From Dawidia soli (GTDB lineage Bacteria; Bacteroidota; Bacteroidia; Cytophagales; Cyclobacteriaceae), in assembly GCF_018598185.1 (NCBI RefSeq), contig NZ_JAHESC010000032.1:1-64000 (forward strand): a stretch of 64,000 bases of DNA. The letters run 5' to 3'. The position numbers and the translations under genes are program-made. The notes below the pieces were generated by a model. That model ran no database searches and was not told the origin of the DNA. It worked only from the letters and a program-made list of their open reading frames with translations. Position 1 is the stretch's first letter, and the number at the start of each line of letters is the position of its first letter. Of this stretch, positions 48,765 to 57,500 are shown piece after piece.

Positions 48765-49997
48765 TCACTTTTTTATCCCGTAGATCCTGTCAACATCCGC
48801 ATCAATTCGGCCAACCATGCGTAGTAAGATTACTTTAACTGATTCCATCGTCTTCCCGTCTGGCTTATTGTATTTGTTGCTAAGACTTTGCAACGAGATT
48901 GAATCTGTGTTATCGGTAGAAATATATTTTGTGATAAATCGCAGTATTTTGGCAATGCGCCGGCGTGCTTTGATTATTCCCAACTCAATTAGCAGTTTCA
49001 AAAAGTATGCGATCTCGGCAACGGTCAGGTCTGTTTGGAAGGGCTCATCCGTTCGCATGCCGTTCAGTTCCGGGGCTACCTGGGGCGTGGCCACATCGCA
49101 GAAGCGTATCTCTTCTTCGAGCCAGCGGCCGATCTCCGTTTTCAGTGATGCCCTATCACGCTTTCGCGCGAAGCCCGGCTTAGTCACGATCTGGTTCAAT
49201 TCCTTTTGCGCGAGGCGCAATATCGCCATCCGATCTACGTTATTATCAGCTTCCGAGGCCGCCTGTTCGAGCGTCTTAATGATATATTCGTAGCACTCGT
49301 GCGTATTATAATTTAAATAATATACAAGCCGCAAGAGGGCCATTGTTGCGTCACCCTGCTCTGCACGAAATCGTGTCAGCTCATAGGCAAACTCCAACAG
49401 ATATGTGATCTCGTAGTAGTAGAAATCATCTATGCTGCCATCGACGAGTTCGTCAAGCTTTGCCAACACGATGGTCGCAAGGCGCTCGTCCACACCCAAG
49501 GCGTTTAATTTTGCGCGTAACTCATCTACTGTCGGTTTTATGTTTATCGCTATGATCCAACGCGAGTTGTCCGGTATCCACGCATTCTGCGCAATACGAT
49601 CAGGAAATCTTTTTCGGATAAAAATGAGTAAATCCTGGACTTCCAAATATAGGTACTTCACCACTTCCCGGACTGACGTATCCTGCTGGCTAGGTGACAT
49701 TACGTAGTTTGCAAGGCTACCAGCCAAACGGATTAATGCAAGCTGGTGGTATTGTACGAACTCCTCTTCTTCCTTGTCATGCAAATGCTGGTCGGAGCAG
49801 TCTAACACATTTTTTACTTCATTGACGATAATCGTAACTTCGTTTTGGAAAGACTTTAGCATGTCATCCTTGAAATGATAGTTCTGATCTACCATCATTT
49901 CAATGTCTGTTTTAATTACTCTTTCGAGCTGGGTTAGTGCCTGCAGATAATCTGCCGACAATGCGGCAGCCAGACGAGGTTGGTTGGAGGGGAGCAT
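48765..49997 (-). CDS. Conserved Bacteroidota hypothetical (RteC-like end)
   Basis: 410 residues, helical throughout. The N-terminus ('YLQALTQLERVIKTDIEMMVDQ') and the pattern 'DCSDQHLHDKEEEEFVQYHQLALIRL' recall proteins of Bacteroides conjugative elements; the end 'LTVAEIAYFLKLLIELGIIKARRRIAKILRFITKYISTDNTDSISLQSLSNKYN' resembles the C-terminal part of RteC. I give that as a weak resemblance only. RteC controls excision and transfer in CTnDOT-type elements, so a regulatory role is possible. Confidence 0.45.
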   Translation of the reverse strand: MLPSNQPRLAAALSADYLQALTQLERVIKTDIEMMVDQNYHFKDDMLKSFQNEVTIIVNEVKNVLDCSDQHLHDKEEEEFVQYHQLALIRLAGSLANYVMSPSQQDTSVREVVKYLYLEVQDLLIFIRKRFPDRIAQNAWIPDNSRWIIAINIKPTVDELRAKLNALGVDERLATIVLAKLDELVDGSIDDFYYYEITYLLEFAYELTRFRAEQGDATMALLRLVYYLNYNTHECYEYIIKTLEQAASEADNNVDRMAILRLAQKELNQIVTKPGFARKRDRASLKTEIGRWLEEEIRFCDVATPQVAPELNGMRTDEPFQTDLTVAEIAYFLKLLIELGIIKARRRIAKILRFITKYISTDNTDSISLQSLSNKYNKPDGKTMESVKVILLRMVGRIDADVDRIYGIKK

Positions 49998-50037
49998 AGG
50001 CGATTTGGTTAGACTGAAGATTATTCGAACAATTCAT

Positions 50038-50541
50038 TCAAACATCCAATAGCCACTTCATAGCAGCATCAGTTGTTCGGAAGTCTCTAATTGTAAGAGG
50101 TCTGGTAGTTGTGCCGGCGATCGCGGCACGCCGCGCCGACATACGCGCAAAAATGTTCTCCGAAAATATCCATGCGAATTTTTTCACTCCGCTTTCTCTC
50201 ACCTTGGGAAACCAAACGTCTCTTGTCCATTCGTCCGCCCAAAGGCCAATAACCTCTCTGTTGTCGTTAAGAATTTTGGTAATGCGTCGCTCGTGAATTA
50301 GATCAAGTATGACTTGACCGGTAACCGCAATCTGTTCATCTGTCTGGAAACCGATCCACACACACACCAGTATTCCAGACTCTTCTTGGTATTCAATTCT
50401 TACGTTGCTCGCGTCGTACAAAAGCATACCTCTATTACAAAAACGTTTTGGTGCCGATTGATCGTTATGGCCTACAAGTTGACATTCTGCTTGAGAAGAC
50501 AGCAAAATAACCAGTAATAGTCCCCGATTATTCGCAACCAA
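50038..50541 (-). CDS. SpoIIAA-like (STAS-type) protein
   Basis: The conserved part starts at 'MLLYDASNVRIEYQEESGILVCVWIG' (Met at 50427), so the real start may be there (129 residues) rather than at 50541. The pattern 'TGQVILDLIHERRITKILNDNREVIG' then 'FPKVRESGVKKFAWIFSENIF' matches SpoIIAA-like/STAS domain proteins common in Bacteroidota, which have no established role. Alpha/beta fold, cytosolic. Stands apart from neighbours by 40 bases downstream and 120 upstream. Confidence 0.65.
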   Translation of the reverse strand: MVANNRGLLLVILLSSQAECQLVGHNDQSAPKRFCNRGMLLYDASNVRIEYQEESGILVCVWIGFQTDEQIAVTGQVILDLIHERRITKILNDNREVIGLWADEWTRDVWFPKVRESGVKKFAWIFSENIFARMSARRAAIAGTTTRPLTIRDFRTTDAAMKWLLDV

Positions 50542-50991
50542 CGCCCATTACTCCCCAACTATGCGTAATAGCTAAAACCTTTAACTCAAAATGTATGGCC
50601 TAAAAAAAAGTAACGATATCCTTACCGGAATGTTTATGCAACATTCATACCGTTGTAACGTCAATTATTCAATGAAAGATATATAGTGTACAAACAAACG
50701 AGAGAAAATCGCTTTTGTTTCTGCTGTGTCGCAGATGGATCTCATGTCACTAAACCGATTTAGTACACGAAAGTACCTGATATTGTTGGCGGATATTACA
50801 TTAAACTTACATAAAGATTTTTCTTGTCGATGTGTTCCGTAAAAGAAGCAAATGAGGTAGCCGCCTATGTGCACATCGGTCTGTTCCGTCTTGGGAATGA
50901 ACATTGGCGGCACCGACATTCTTACACGTTATTGCTGAAGCATAAATCGTTGTTCCCCTAGGTTCAATAACCTATTACATCTACTGACACC
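50542..50991. other. Intergenic stretch with one doubtful frame
   Basis: 450 bases. A minus-strand frame at 50665..50919 (84 residues) begins MSVPPMFIPKTEQTDVHIGG; it shows no family pattern. It could be a real lineage-specific gene or chance. Confidence 0.25.
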
Positions 50992-51251
50992 TTAAAAACT
51001 AAATAACAATATTGTCTTTGAGGACATAGAAAAAATTCCTTCGACTTCACTCGCAGCTTCAGAAGCTAATGGCTCATGGATCGGAACCGTCACCTCTTTG
51101 TTGGACGTCAAAAATGGATCATAGGACGTTATACGATAAAGAGTCAGCCCTTCCCGACATCCTAGTAAAGTACAACAGTAACTCCCGATAGCCGCCAGTT
51201 AGCCAATATTTCGAGCGTAAGCATTTCATATTTGTCCATAGACGCCCTCAT
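50992..51251 (-). pseudogene. Decayed paralogue of the DnaE2-operon protein (28327)
   Basis: Minus-strand translation from 51251 gives MRASMDKYEMLTLEILANWRL and ends in a stop after VLY; after a frameshift the sequence continues with 'LTLYRITSYDPF', 'VTVPIHEPLASEAASEVEGIF'. These match 'ANWRL.G', 'LKLYIPDQQYD' and 'AVPIMSREIVDAASGVDGM' of the protein at 28327..28587. It starts about 30 bases from the second operator pair, so a whole regulated unit seems to have been duplicated and then lost. Confidence 0.65.
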
Positions 51252-51280
51252 TCTTGCTAATTCAATGAGTTATTAAATAT

Positions 51281-51321
51281 CTAATTTCATTAGTTTTAAT
51301 AAACTAATTTAATTAGTTTTG
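51281..51321. promoter_or_regulatory. Second paired-operator promoter
   Basis: CTAAT-TTC-ATTAG (51281-51293) and AAACTAATTTAATTAGTTT (51301-51319, perfect 9-bp arms), centres 23 bp apart, as at 32399-32435. A -7 box TAGTTTTG (51314-51321) overlaps the right box, and the gap to the gene start at 51347 fits a normal leader. Repression by a protein bound to the two boxes is inferred. Confidence 0.6.
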
Positions 51322-51346
51322 TGTAAAAAACAAACCCTATCAAAGT

Positions 51347-51784
51347 ATGAAAAGATTCATAACCAACCAGGGTGTCAAGGGAGTTGAAAACTTTGGTGAA
51401 GAGGTGACTGCCAAGATCATCTCCGGATTATTAACAGAGCATCGGAACAAGCTCATTTTGCAGGCAAATGCAGCACTAGAGAATTATGTGGAATGTCGAT
51501 TCCACAAATTTCCCACCGTCAGCCAGGTGCGTTTCATTCGGATGTTGCTTGAAGAACTAAAATGCAATCAAGTTCGCCTACAGGATGTCCCGGAGATTCT
51601 TGACGAAATTCAACAAACGGATCTAATTGCTCTTTCGGATGAGCCTTTCGAAAGGCAGATAGACGAACAGATTTCACGCATTCTCGTCGGCACCGACACA
51701 CACATTGGGAGCAATACTTGCAATAATTGGACTTGCCAGCGGCTTTTTTGTCTTCCACCACGGGAATGCCTTTTTAGAGGATAG
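51347..51784 (+). CDS. Hypothetical operator-controlled gene, probably frameshifted
   Basis: 145 residues, helical to about 120 ('NFGEEVTAKIISGLLTEHRN', 'VSQVRFIRMLLEELK'). After 'LVGTDTHIG' the sequence turns into a Cys-rich run that looks like wrong-frame translation, while the next frame from 51705 gives a natural-looking membrane segment (AILAIIGLASGFFVF). An AC-repeat at 51696-51703 is a likely slip site. The original product would be a protein with a helical domain, a TM helix and the short domain now read from the next gene. Confidence 0.5.
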   Translation: MKRFITNQGVKGVENFGEEVTAKIISGLLTEHRNKLILQANAALENYVECRFHKFPTVSQVRFIRMLLEELKCNQVRLQDVPEILDEIQQTDLIALSDEPFERQIDEQISRILVGTDTHIGSNTCNNWTCQRLFCLPPRECLFRG

Positions 51785-52016
51785 TGGCAAAGTATTTAGC
51801 ATGGAAAACTGCGATTTAACACTATTGATTGAAAAAACTCAGGAACTGCTGCATAACGGAATGATTGACAAGACAGATTTGCAGCCGGTGAGCGACACAA
51901 TAGAAATCCAAAAATTACAAGGCGATGATGGCAAAATTTATAAACTTTCAGTCGTCATTGAGCGATATGATCCTGAGAAGGAGTCGACGATGGAGCCATA
52001 CCTGGGGGATGACTAA
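51705..52016 (+). CDS. Probable 3' part of the split gene (TM + small domain)
   Basis: 103 residues from a TTG codon, or 72 from the ATG at 51801 (MENCDLTLLIEKTQELL). The N-terminus is a membrane helix; the rest is a small alpha/beta domain ending acidic. It overlaps the gene before it by 80 bases in another frame. Either a frameshifted continuation or a separate gene; also possible is programmed frameshifting. It is convergent with ligD, two bases apart. Confidence 0.45.
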   Translation: MGAILAIIGLASGFFVFHHGNAFLEDSGKVFSMENCDLTLLIEKTQELLHNGMIDKTDLQPVSDTIEIQKLQGDDGKIYKLSVVIERYDPEKESTMEPYLGDD

Positions 52017-53987
52017 TTACCCGATCATCAACCTTTTTAGTATCCTGGTATTTTGATTGGCAACATTGGGATCGAGCACTCCTTTGAACAAGTCACCTTT
52101 TTTCTTAATTCTTAGAAGAATTGTGTCCATTGTAAAATCCTCTGCATCGAGGGTCGCCTTGATCTCTCTCCAGTCCAGCGGTGTGGACACAGTTGGCCGT
52201 TTATTTGGGCGCACGGAGTAGGCAACGGCCATTGTATGGCGGTAGTCGTTCTGATGCGGATCAAGAAACACTTTATCCCCACGATGGTTCTTACTTTCCT
52301 GTACTGTCGTCAAATCCGGAAGTCGGCCGTGAATTTGTCCGTATATCAGCTCAGCAAGTTTCCTCGTATCAGCATGTTGGAATCCTTTACAAGGGATAAA
52401 AATGTGAATGCCACTTTTGCCACTTGTCTTCGCAAACGCGACAAGCTTTTTTGTGTCCAGAAACTTCTTTATCTCTCTGGCAGTTTGAACTGCTTTCTGA
52501 AAATCTCCGTCAGAAGGGTCGAGATCAAGCACAACGTAGTCAGGTTCATCGGGGTGGAGTATCGTGGATGTCCACGGGTTCAAATCCACGCATCCCACGT
52601 TAATCAGATAGAGCAAAGTCCCGAGGTTGTTGCACACGATATAGTCTATGACGTTTCGTTTTCCTTCTTTCGGATGAAGCCTATCCGCTTGAAAGATCTT
52701 CCCACAACCGGGCTGTCGGCCCTCCATATCGTTAATGAATAAGTTTTTGCCAAACGCACCTTTTGGTTTAAGCAGCAACGTCTGTGGCCGATTTTTTAGG
52801 TGAGGAAGAATAAACTTAGAGACGTTATTGTAATATTGAATGAGCGTCGCCTTCGGTATTCCCTTCCAAATCTCGCGCTCAACATTATACAGCATTATAC
52901 TACAATCGCCAATATTGAACTCCTCCTGCTCCACGATCTTTTCTTTCTCAACCTCAGGCCAATTACTACCGGGCATTGTTGGGAGTTTACGTTTTTCAAT
53001 GGCATTGTTAGAGTCGGCGACTTGCTCCACTGATGACTCCATAGCAATCTCCGAAACTACCTGCGCCGGCATCTTGTCCTCCCGGAAGCCCTCAAATATC
53101 GCCGGCTTTCTAATCCTGCCTGATTTAGTCATTGTAGCAAACCGAATGTTAGCGACCAGTTCCGGCTTGACCCAGTGTGCAATGCCGTCATATTCTACAG
53201 CGGTGGCGAACGGCCTCTTCTTAGTTTCTAGCTTTTTAAGCCGCTCCAGAATAACCGGCATTTCTTTGTCCTTAAAGCCACCGCCAGCATGGCCTACCCA
53301 TTCAAGTCTACCCTTTTTGTAAGCGCCAAATAACAGAGTTCGAAAATGTCGTCGATCTGACTCCACCCACCCGCCGATGACGAATTCTTGCCGCTGCACG
53401 GTTGGTATCTTAAACCACGCCGATCCTCGTTGATTAGGCACATATTCGCTATCCCGCCGTTTAGCTACAATCCCCTCCAATCCGCGCTCCTTAGCTAAAT
53501 TAAAGAGTTCACTCCCTGCGTCAAAACTTTCACTGATTCGTATGACGTCGCTCCTTTTTCCGATGACCTTAGCTAGTAGCCCCCGGCGTTTAATAAGCGG
53601 CAGTCCCATGACATTCTTCCCGTCCAGCCATAAAATGTCAAAAACGTAATAGTGAACACCGCTCGTATGGCCATTAAACTTTTGGAGTGCATCAAAGTCG
53701 GGCATGCCTTCTTTGTTTAAGACAACCGCCTCTCCATCGAATATCACCTTGCGCTTTAGCATTTTCAGCGCCTCAACAATCGGTGGATACTTCCGCGTGT
53801 AGTCAAGTCCCCCTCGCGAATCGAGTCTAACGGCCTTTCCGTCGTGATATGCTATGATGCGGTATCCGTCCCATTTGACTTCATACAGATATTCAGGGTC
53901 GTTAAACGGCTTACGAATCAGCGTGCAAAGCATTGGCTTAATTCCGGTAGGCATTTCAACCTTGTCGGCTTGTACTTTCTTCGTCAT
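52017..53987 (-). CDS. ligD: DNA ligase D, ligase-polymerase form without phosphoesterase domain
   Basis: Start chosen at 53987 (MTKKVQADKVEM); upstream codons to 54071 show no conservation. 656 residues. Ligase domain first: active-site Lys in 'YEVKWDGYR' (near 32), 'DGEAVVLNKEGMPDF', 'LEGIVAKRRDS', 'GGWVES'. From about 400 the primase-like polymerase domain: 'AFGKNLFINDMEG', 'PDYVVLDLDPSDGDF' (catalytic DxD near 490), 'GIHIFIPCKG'. The N-terminal phosphoesterase domain that many LigD carry is missing. LigD works in non-homologous end joining with Ku; no Ku gene is in this window. It may serve end repair or circularisation of the element. Confidence 0.92.
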   Translation of the reverse strand: MTKKVQADKVEMPTGIKPMLCTLIRKPFNDPEYLYEVKWDGYRIIAYHDGKAVRLDSRGGLDYTRKYPPIVEALKMLKRKVIFDGEAVVLNKEGMPDFDALQKFNGHTSGVHYYVFDILWLDGKNVMGLPLIKRRGLLAKVIGKRSDVIRISESFDAGSELFNLAKERGLEGIVAKRRDSEYVPNQRGSAWFKIPTVQRQEFVIGGWVESDRRHFRTLLFGAYKKGRLEWVGHAGGGFKDKEMPVILERLKKLETKKRPFATAVEYDGIAHWVKPELVANIRFATMTKSGRIRKPAIFEGFREDKMPAQVVSEIAMESSVEQVADSNNAIEKRKLPTMPGSNWPEVEKEKIVEQEEFNIGDCSIMLYNVEREIWKGIPKATLIQYYNNVSKFILPHLKNRPQTLLLKPKGAFGKNLFINDMEGRQPGCGKIFQADRLHPKEGKRNVIDYIVCNNLGTLLYLINVGCVDLNPWTSTILHPDEPDYVVLDLDPSDGDFQKAVQTAREIKKFLDTKKLVAFAKTSGKSGIHIFIPCKGFQHADTRKLAELIYGQIHGRLPDLTTVQESKNHRGDKVFLDPHQNDYRHTMAVAYSVRPNKRPTVSTPLDWREIKATLDAEDFTMDTILLRIKKKGDLFKGVLDPNVANQNTRILKRLMIG

Positions 53988-54071
53988 AGCGACGTCCACA
54001 AAAAAAGAATGCCCATCAGGATTTAGAAACGCCGCGGACGTGTGCTGGCACGAAAATTTCTCCGCCAACAA

Positions 54072-54515
54072 AAACTCAACGTTATCGGAGGTACGTCAAG
54101 ACAAAGCAGAAGTACAAGTTGCCGAACGAAGCGTAAGACACCCGGCGAAGAAATCTGTTCAAAGGCAACGCAACGGATCTTGTTGGCCGGCGACTGTCCG
54201 GGAGCAGTGCCAATTAAGTGAAATTTCGTTCTTCTGTACTGTAACCGTACCGGCTCTCAGCGAGGAGCCTCCTATATGTACAACGGTGTTATTGACTATT
54301 GTTGAAAAAAGTTGACTTTTTTTGAAAATGGTTAAACTGTTGCAAATGTTTGCGTTGTAGTAACAAATCATCACATGAGAGAGGGCCGGTTGTCGCGTGC
54401 TATAAGACCGAAAGAATCCGAAAAAATAACTAAAAATCGAACGGATTCTTGCATAGTTAGTCCTCAATGAGAAAAATGCAAAACGCACTTGTTGCCCCGA
54501 TGCGACATTGCGTGC
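54072..54515. other. Intergenic region with promoter of the helicase operon
   Basis: 444 bases. Contains the candidate promoter at 54320-54351 and an AT-rich leader. A minus-strand frame (54159..54539) has no family pattern and overlaps the helicase start. Confidence 0.4.
54320..54351 (+). promoter_or_regulatory. Bacteroidota-type promoter of the replication module
   Basis: TTTG (54320-54323), 20-base spacer, AATGTTTG (54344-54351): one mismatch from TTTG-N19-21-TAnnTTTG. It would give a leader of about 160 bases before the helicase start. Confidence 0.4.
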
Positions 54516-57500
54516 ATGATTTCCGTGGTTGACAATCAAGAGCTGTTTATTTCACGAGTCGCCGGTGACCTCGCCGGGCATGTGAAACATACTAAGCTTA
54601 CGCTTGAGAAGCTTGCATTACAATTCAACATTGCAAATAAAACGGCGGTAAAAGAACTTACAGAAGCAGCTTTGATCAGGGCCGCAAGGCAGATCACCGT
54701 CACTTCGCTTGAGATAGCTACAAAGTATCAGAAGATCGTAGAACTGTACAATGCCCAGCCGAATCTCTCTCACCGCACGAGCCATAGCGTAAGCCTCCAA
54801 CAATACAGCACTCCTGCACCCATTGCGTATCTGGCCGGCTTATACGTCAATGCCGACGAAGATATATCCATATTTGAACCTTCAGCCGGCAATGGACTAC
54901 TGACTATAGCAGCAAATCCAGCAAACGTTACAGTAAATGAAATCGATACAGTACGGCTTGCAAACCTTCGGAGGGAGGCATACCGACAGGTACTAATGCA
55001 AGACGGTGCGCGCCCGTTTATAATGCTGCGCAATCACTTTGATGCAGTACTCACAAACCCGCCATTTGGGGAAATACCCAAACTGAAGTTTGACGGATTC
55101 ACGATCGGTGCTCTGGAGCATCACATGGCGCTGATTGCGCTTCAAACAATGCGCGACGAGGGCAAGGCAGCGATCATCATTGGCGGGCATAACCGTTTTG
55201 ATAAAAAGGGAAGGCTTCAACAGGGACCCAACAGGTTCTTCATGAACTACCTATATAGTCATTATCATGTGGACGATGTAGTTAATATCAATGGCCGCAA
55301 ACTATACGCGCGTCAAGGTACTGGCGTAAGAATCAGACTAATCCTTATTGCCGGGAGAAAGGGTATACCTGAAGGTGCTGCGCCTTTAGCCGATGTGTCT
55401 CGGGATCAAGTTATCGAAACGTTCGAAGCGTTGTTCGAAAGGATCATTCCCCATGTACGTCCAAGAAATCAAGTAAAAATGAAACGTGTAGTTGAATTGG
55501 AAGCAGAAGCCTTGGAGTTGGAACTCACATTGTTGGATGCCAACGAAGAGCTTGGTATGCCCTATAACCCGGCTAGTGATGCCTGTGTCGTACTTGATAC
55601 AGTTATACCCGATAGCATGGGCTACGAGGCGCATACAGCCGTCTACCGACTAAAAGAAGAAGTCGGCGGAGACATCGACGAGTACGTACGCGGCAAACTC
55701 GGATACGACACGAAATACGAGCTATGTCAAGCACTCTCCGCAGAACAAATCGATGCAGTGGCGCTGGCGGTACATAATATTGAACAGGGAGGTGGGATGA
55801 TTATTGGCGACCAAACGGGCATCGGCAAGGGACGTATCGCCTCGGCAGTAATCCGTTATGGTGTACTGCGAGGAAAACGACCGGTGTTCCTCACCGAAAA
55901 AGCCAACCTCTTTTCCGACATATACCGCGACCTGGCGGCCATAGGCTCGGCACACTTGGTACCGTTCATTGTAAATAACCGTGAAAGTAAAACCGATATT
56001 AAAGACGAGGACGGTCAAATTATTTTTCAGGCTCCGCCCACCTCGGAGCAGGAAAGAATATTCAGAGAAAAACTGCTACCAGCCAACTACGACTTCATCC
56101 TGGCAACCTACTCGCAATTCAACTCACCTGAGAAGAAACCCATAAAGCCAGGCTTCCTCCAATCCGTGGCGAAAGATACGGTCATGATTCTCGACGAGGC
56201 ACACAACGCCTCGGGCGCGAGTAACGTAGGCAGCCTCTTACAATCCGTTATTTCAAAAGCGGCAGGCGTACTATTTCTGTCTGCTACGTTTGCAAAACGC
56301 CCCGACAATATGCCCATTTATGCCATGAAGACAGCGATCCAAGAAGCGAGCATGACCAGGGACGAGTTGGTCGAAGCGATTAATCACGGAGGTGTAGCAT
56401 TGCAAGAGGTATTATCAAGCCAGCTTGTGGCCGAAGGGCAAATGCTGCGGCGTGAACGATCATTTGAAGGAGTTGAGGTAAACTACATTACATTATACGA
56501 CAAAGAGCAAGAGCATAAGGCTATCGCAGACAACATAACCTCGATACTGCGGGATATAATCGATTTCCAGCGCCACTACATCAATCCAGAGGTCGAAAGA
56601 CTCGACCATATCCTAGCTCCAGAAGGGAAACAGAGCACACTAACGGAAGGCACTTCGCAGGCCGGTGTAGACAACCAGCCATTTGTCTCGAAAGTCTTCA
56701 ACGTAATAAACCAGATGTTATTCAGTATCAAAGCCGGCTCGGTAGCCGATCGAGCAATCGCACGCCTGAAAGAAGGCAAAAAGCCTGTGATAGCATTTGC
56801 AAGCACAATGGGGAGCTTCGTTGAACAGATGGAAACCGACCACGGGCAACCTGTCAGCGATGGAGACACACTAGATGCTGACTTTGCAGAAGTACTTCAA
56901 CGTGGCCTCGACGGAGTATTGCGTTACACGGAAACCGATGCGGCCGGCGATAGAGAACACAAGGTGTTTGACATCACTGAGTTTTCATCCCAAGCACAGG
57001 CCGAATACCACCGGATCAGGAAACACATCAAATCGGTGTCCACTGGGATAACCATATCTCCGATCGACGTTGTAATCGCGAAAATTGAAGAGGCTGGCTA
57101 TTCGGTGGCCGAAGTAACCGGGAGAAAATTCACACTTCAATTAAACAAAAAGGGAAGTAAGGCACTCGTTCTTGCCCGAAAGAAAATTAACACCAACGAT
57201 GCATTCAGACAGTTTAACAATAACGAAGTAGATGTATTAATGATAAACCAATCTGGGAGCACCGGAGCTTCAGCCCACGCAATAGTCACAAATAAGGTTC
57301 CTAAAGAGCAGGTAAAACAACGGGTGATGATTGTACTCCAGGCTGAACTGGATATTAACACGGAGGTGCAGAAGCGCGGCCGCGTGAACCGAACCGGGCA
57401 AATCATTAAGCCGATTTATGATTATGTGAACTCTGCGATCCCGGCTGAAATGCGATTGATGATGATGTTACAAAAGAAGCTGAAATCACTTGACGCAAAT

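Noticed and set aside
54159-54539. Minus-strand frame of 126 codons before the helicase gene
   Set aside because: Overlaps the helicase start and promoter; composition gives no family resemblance.
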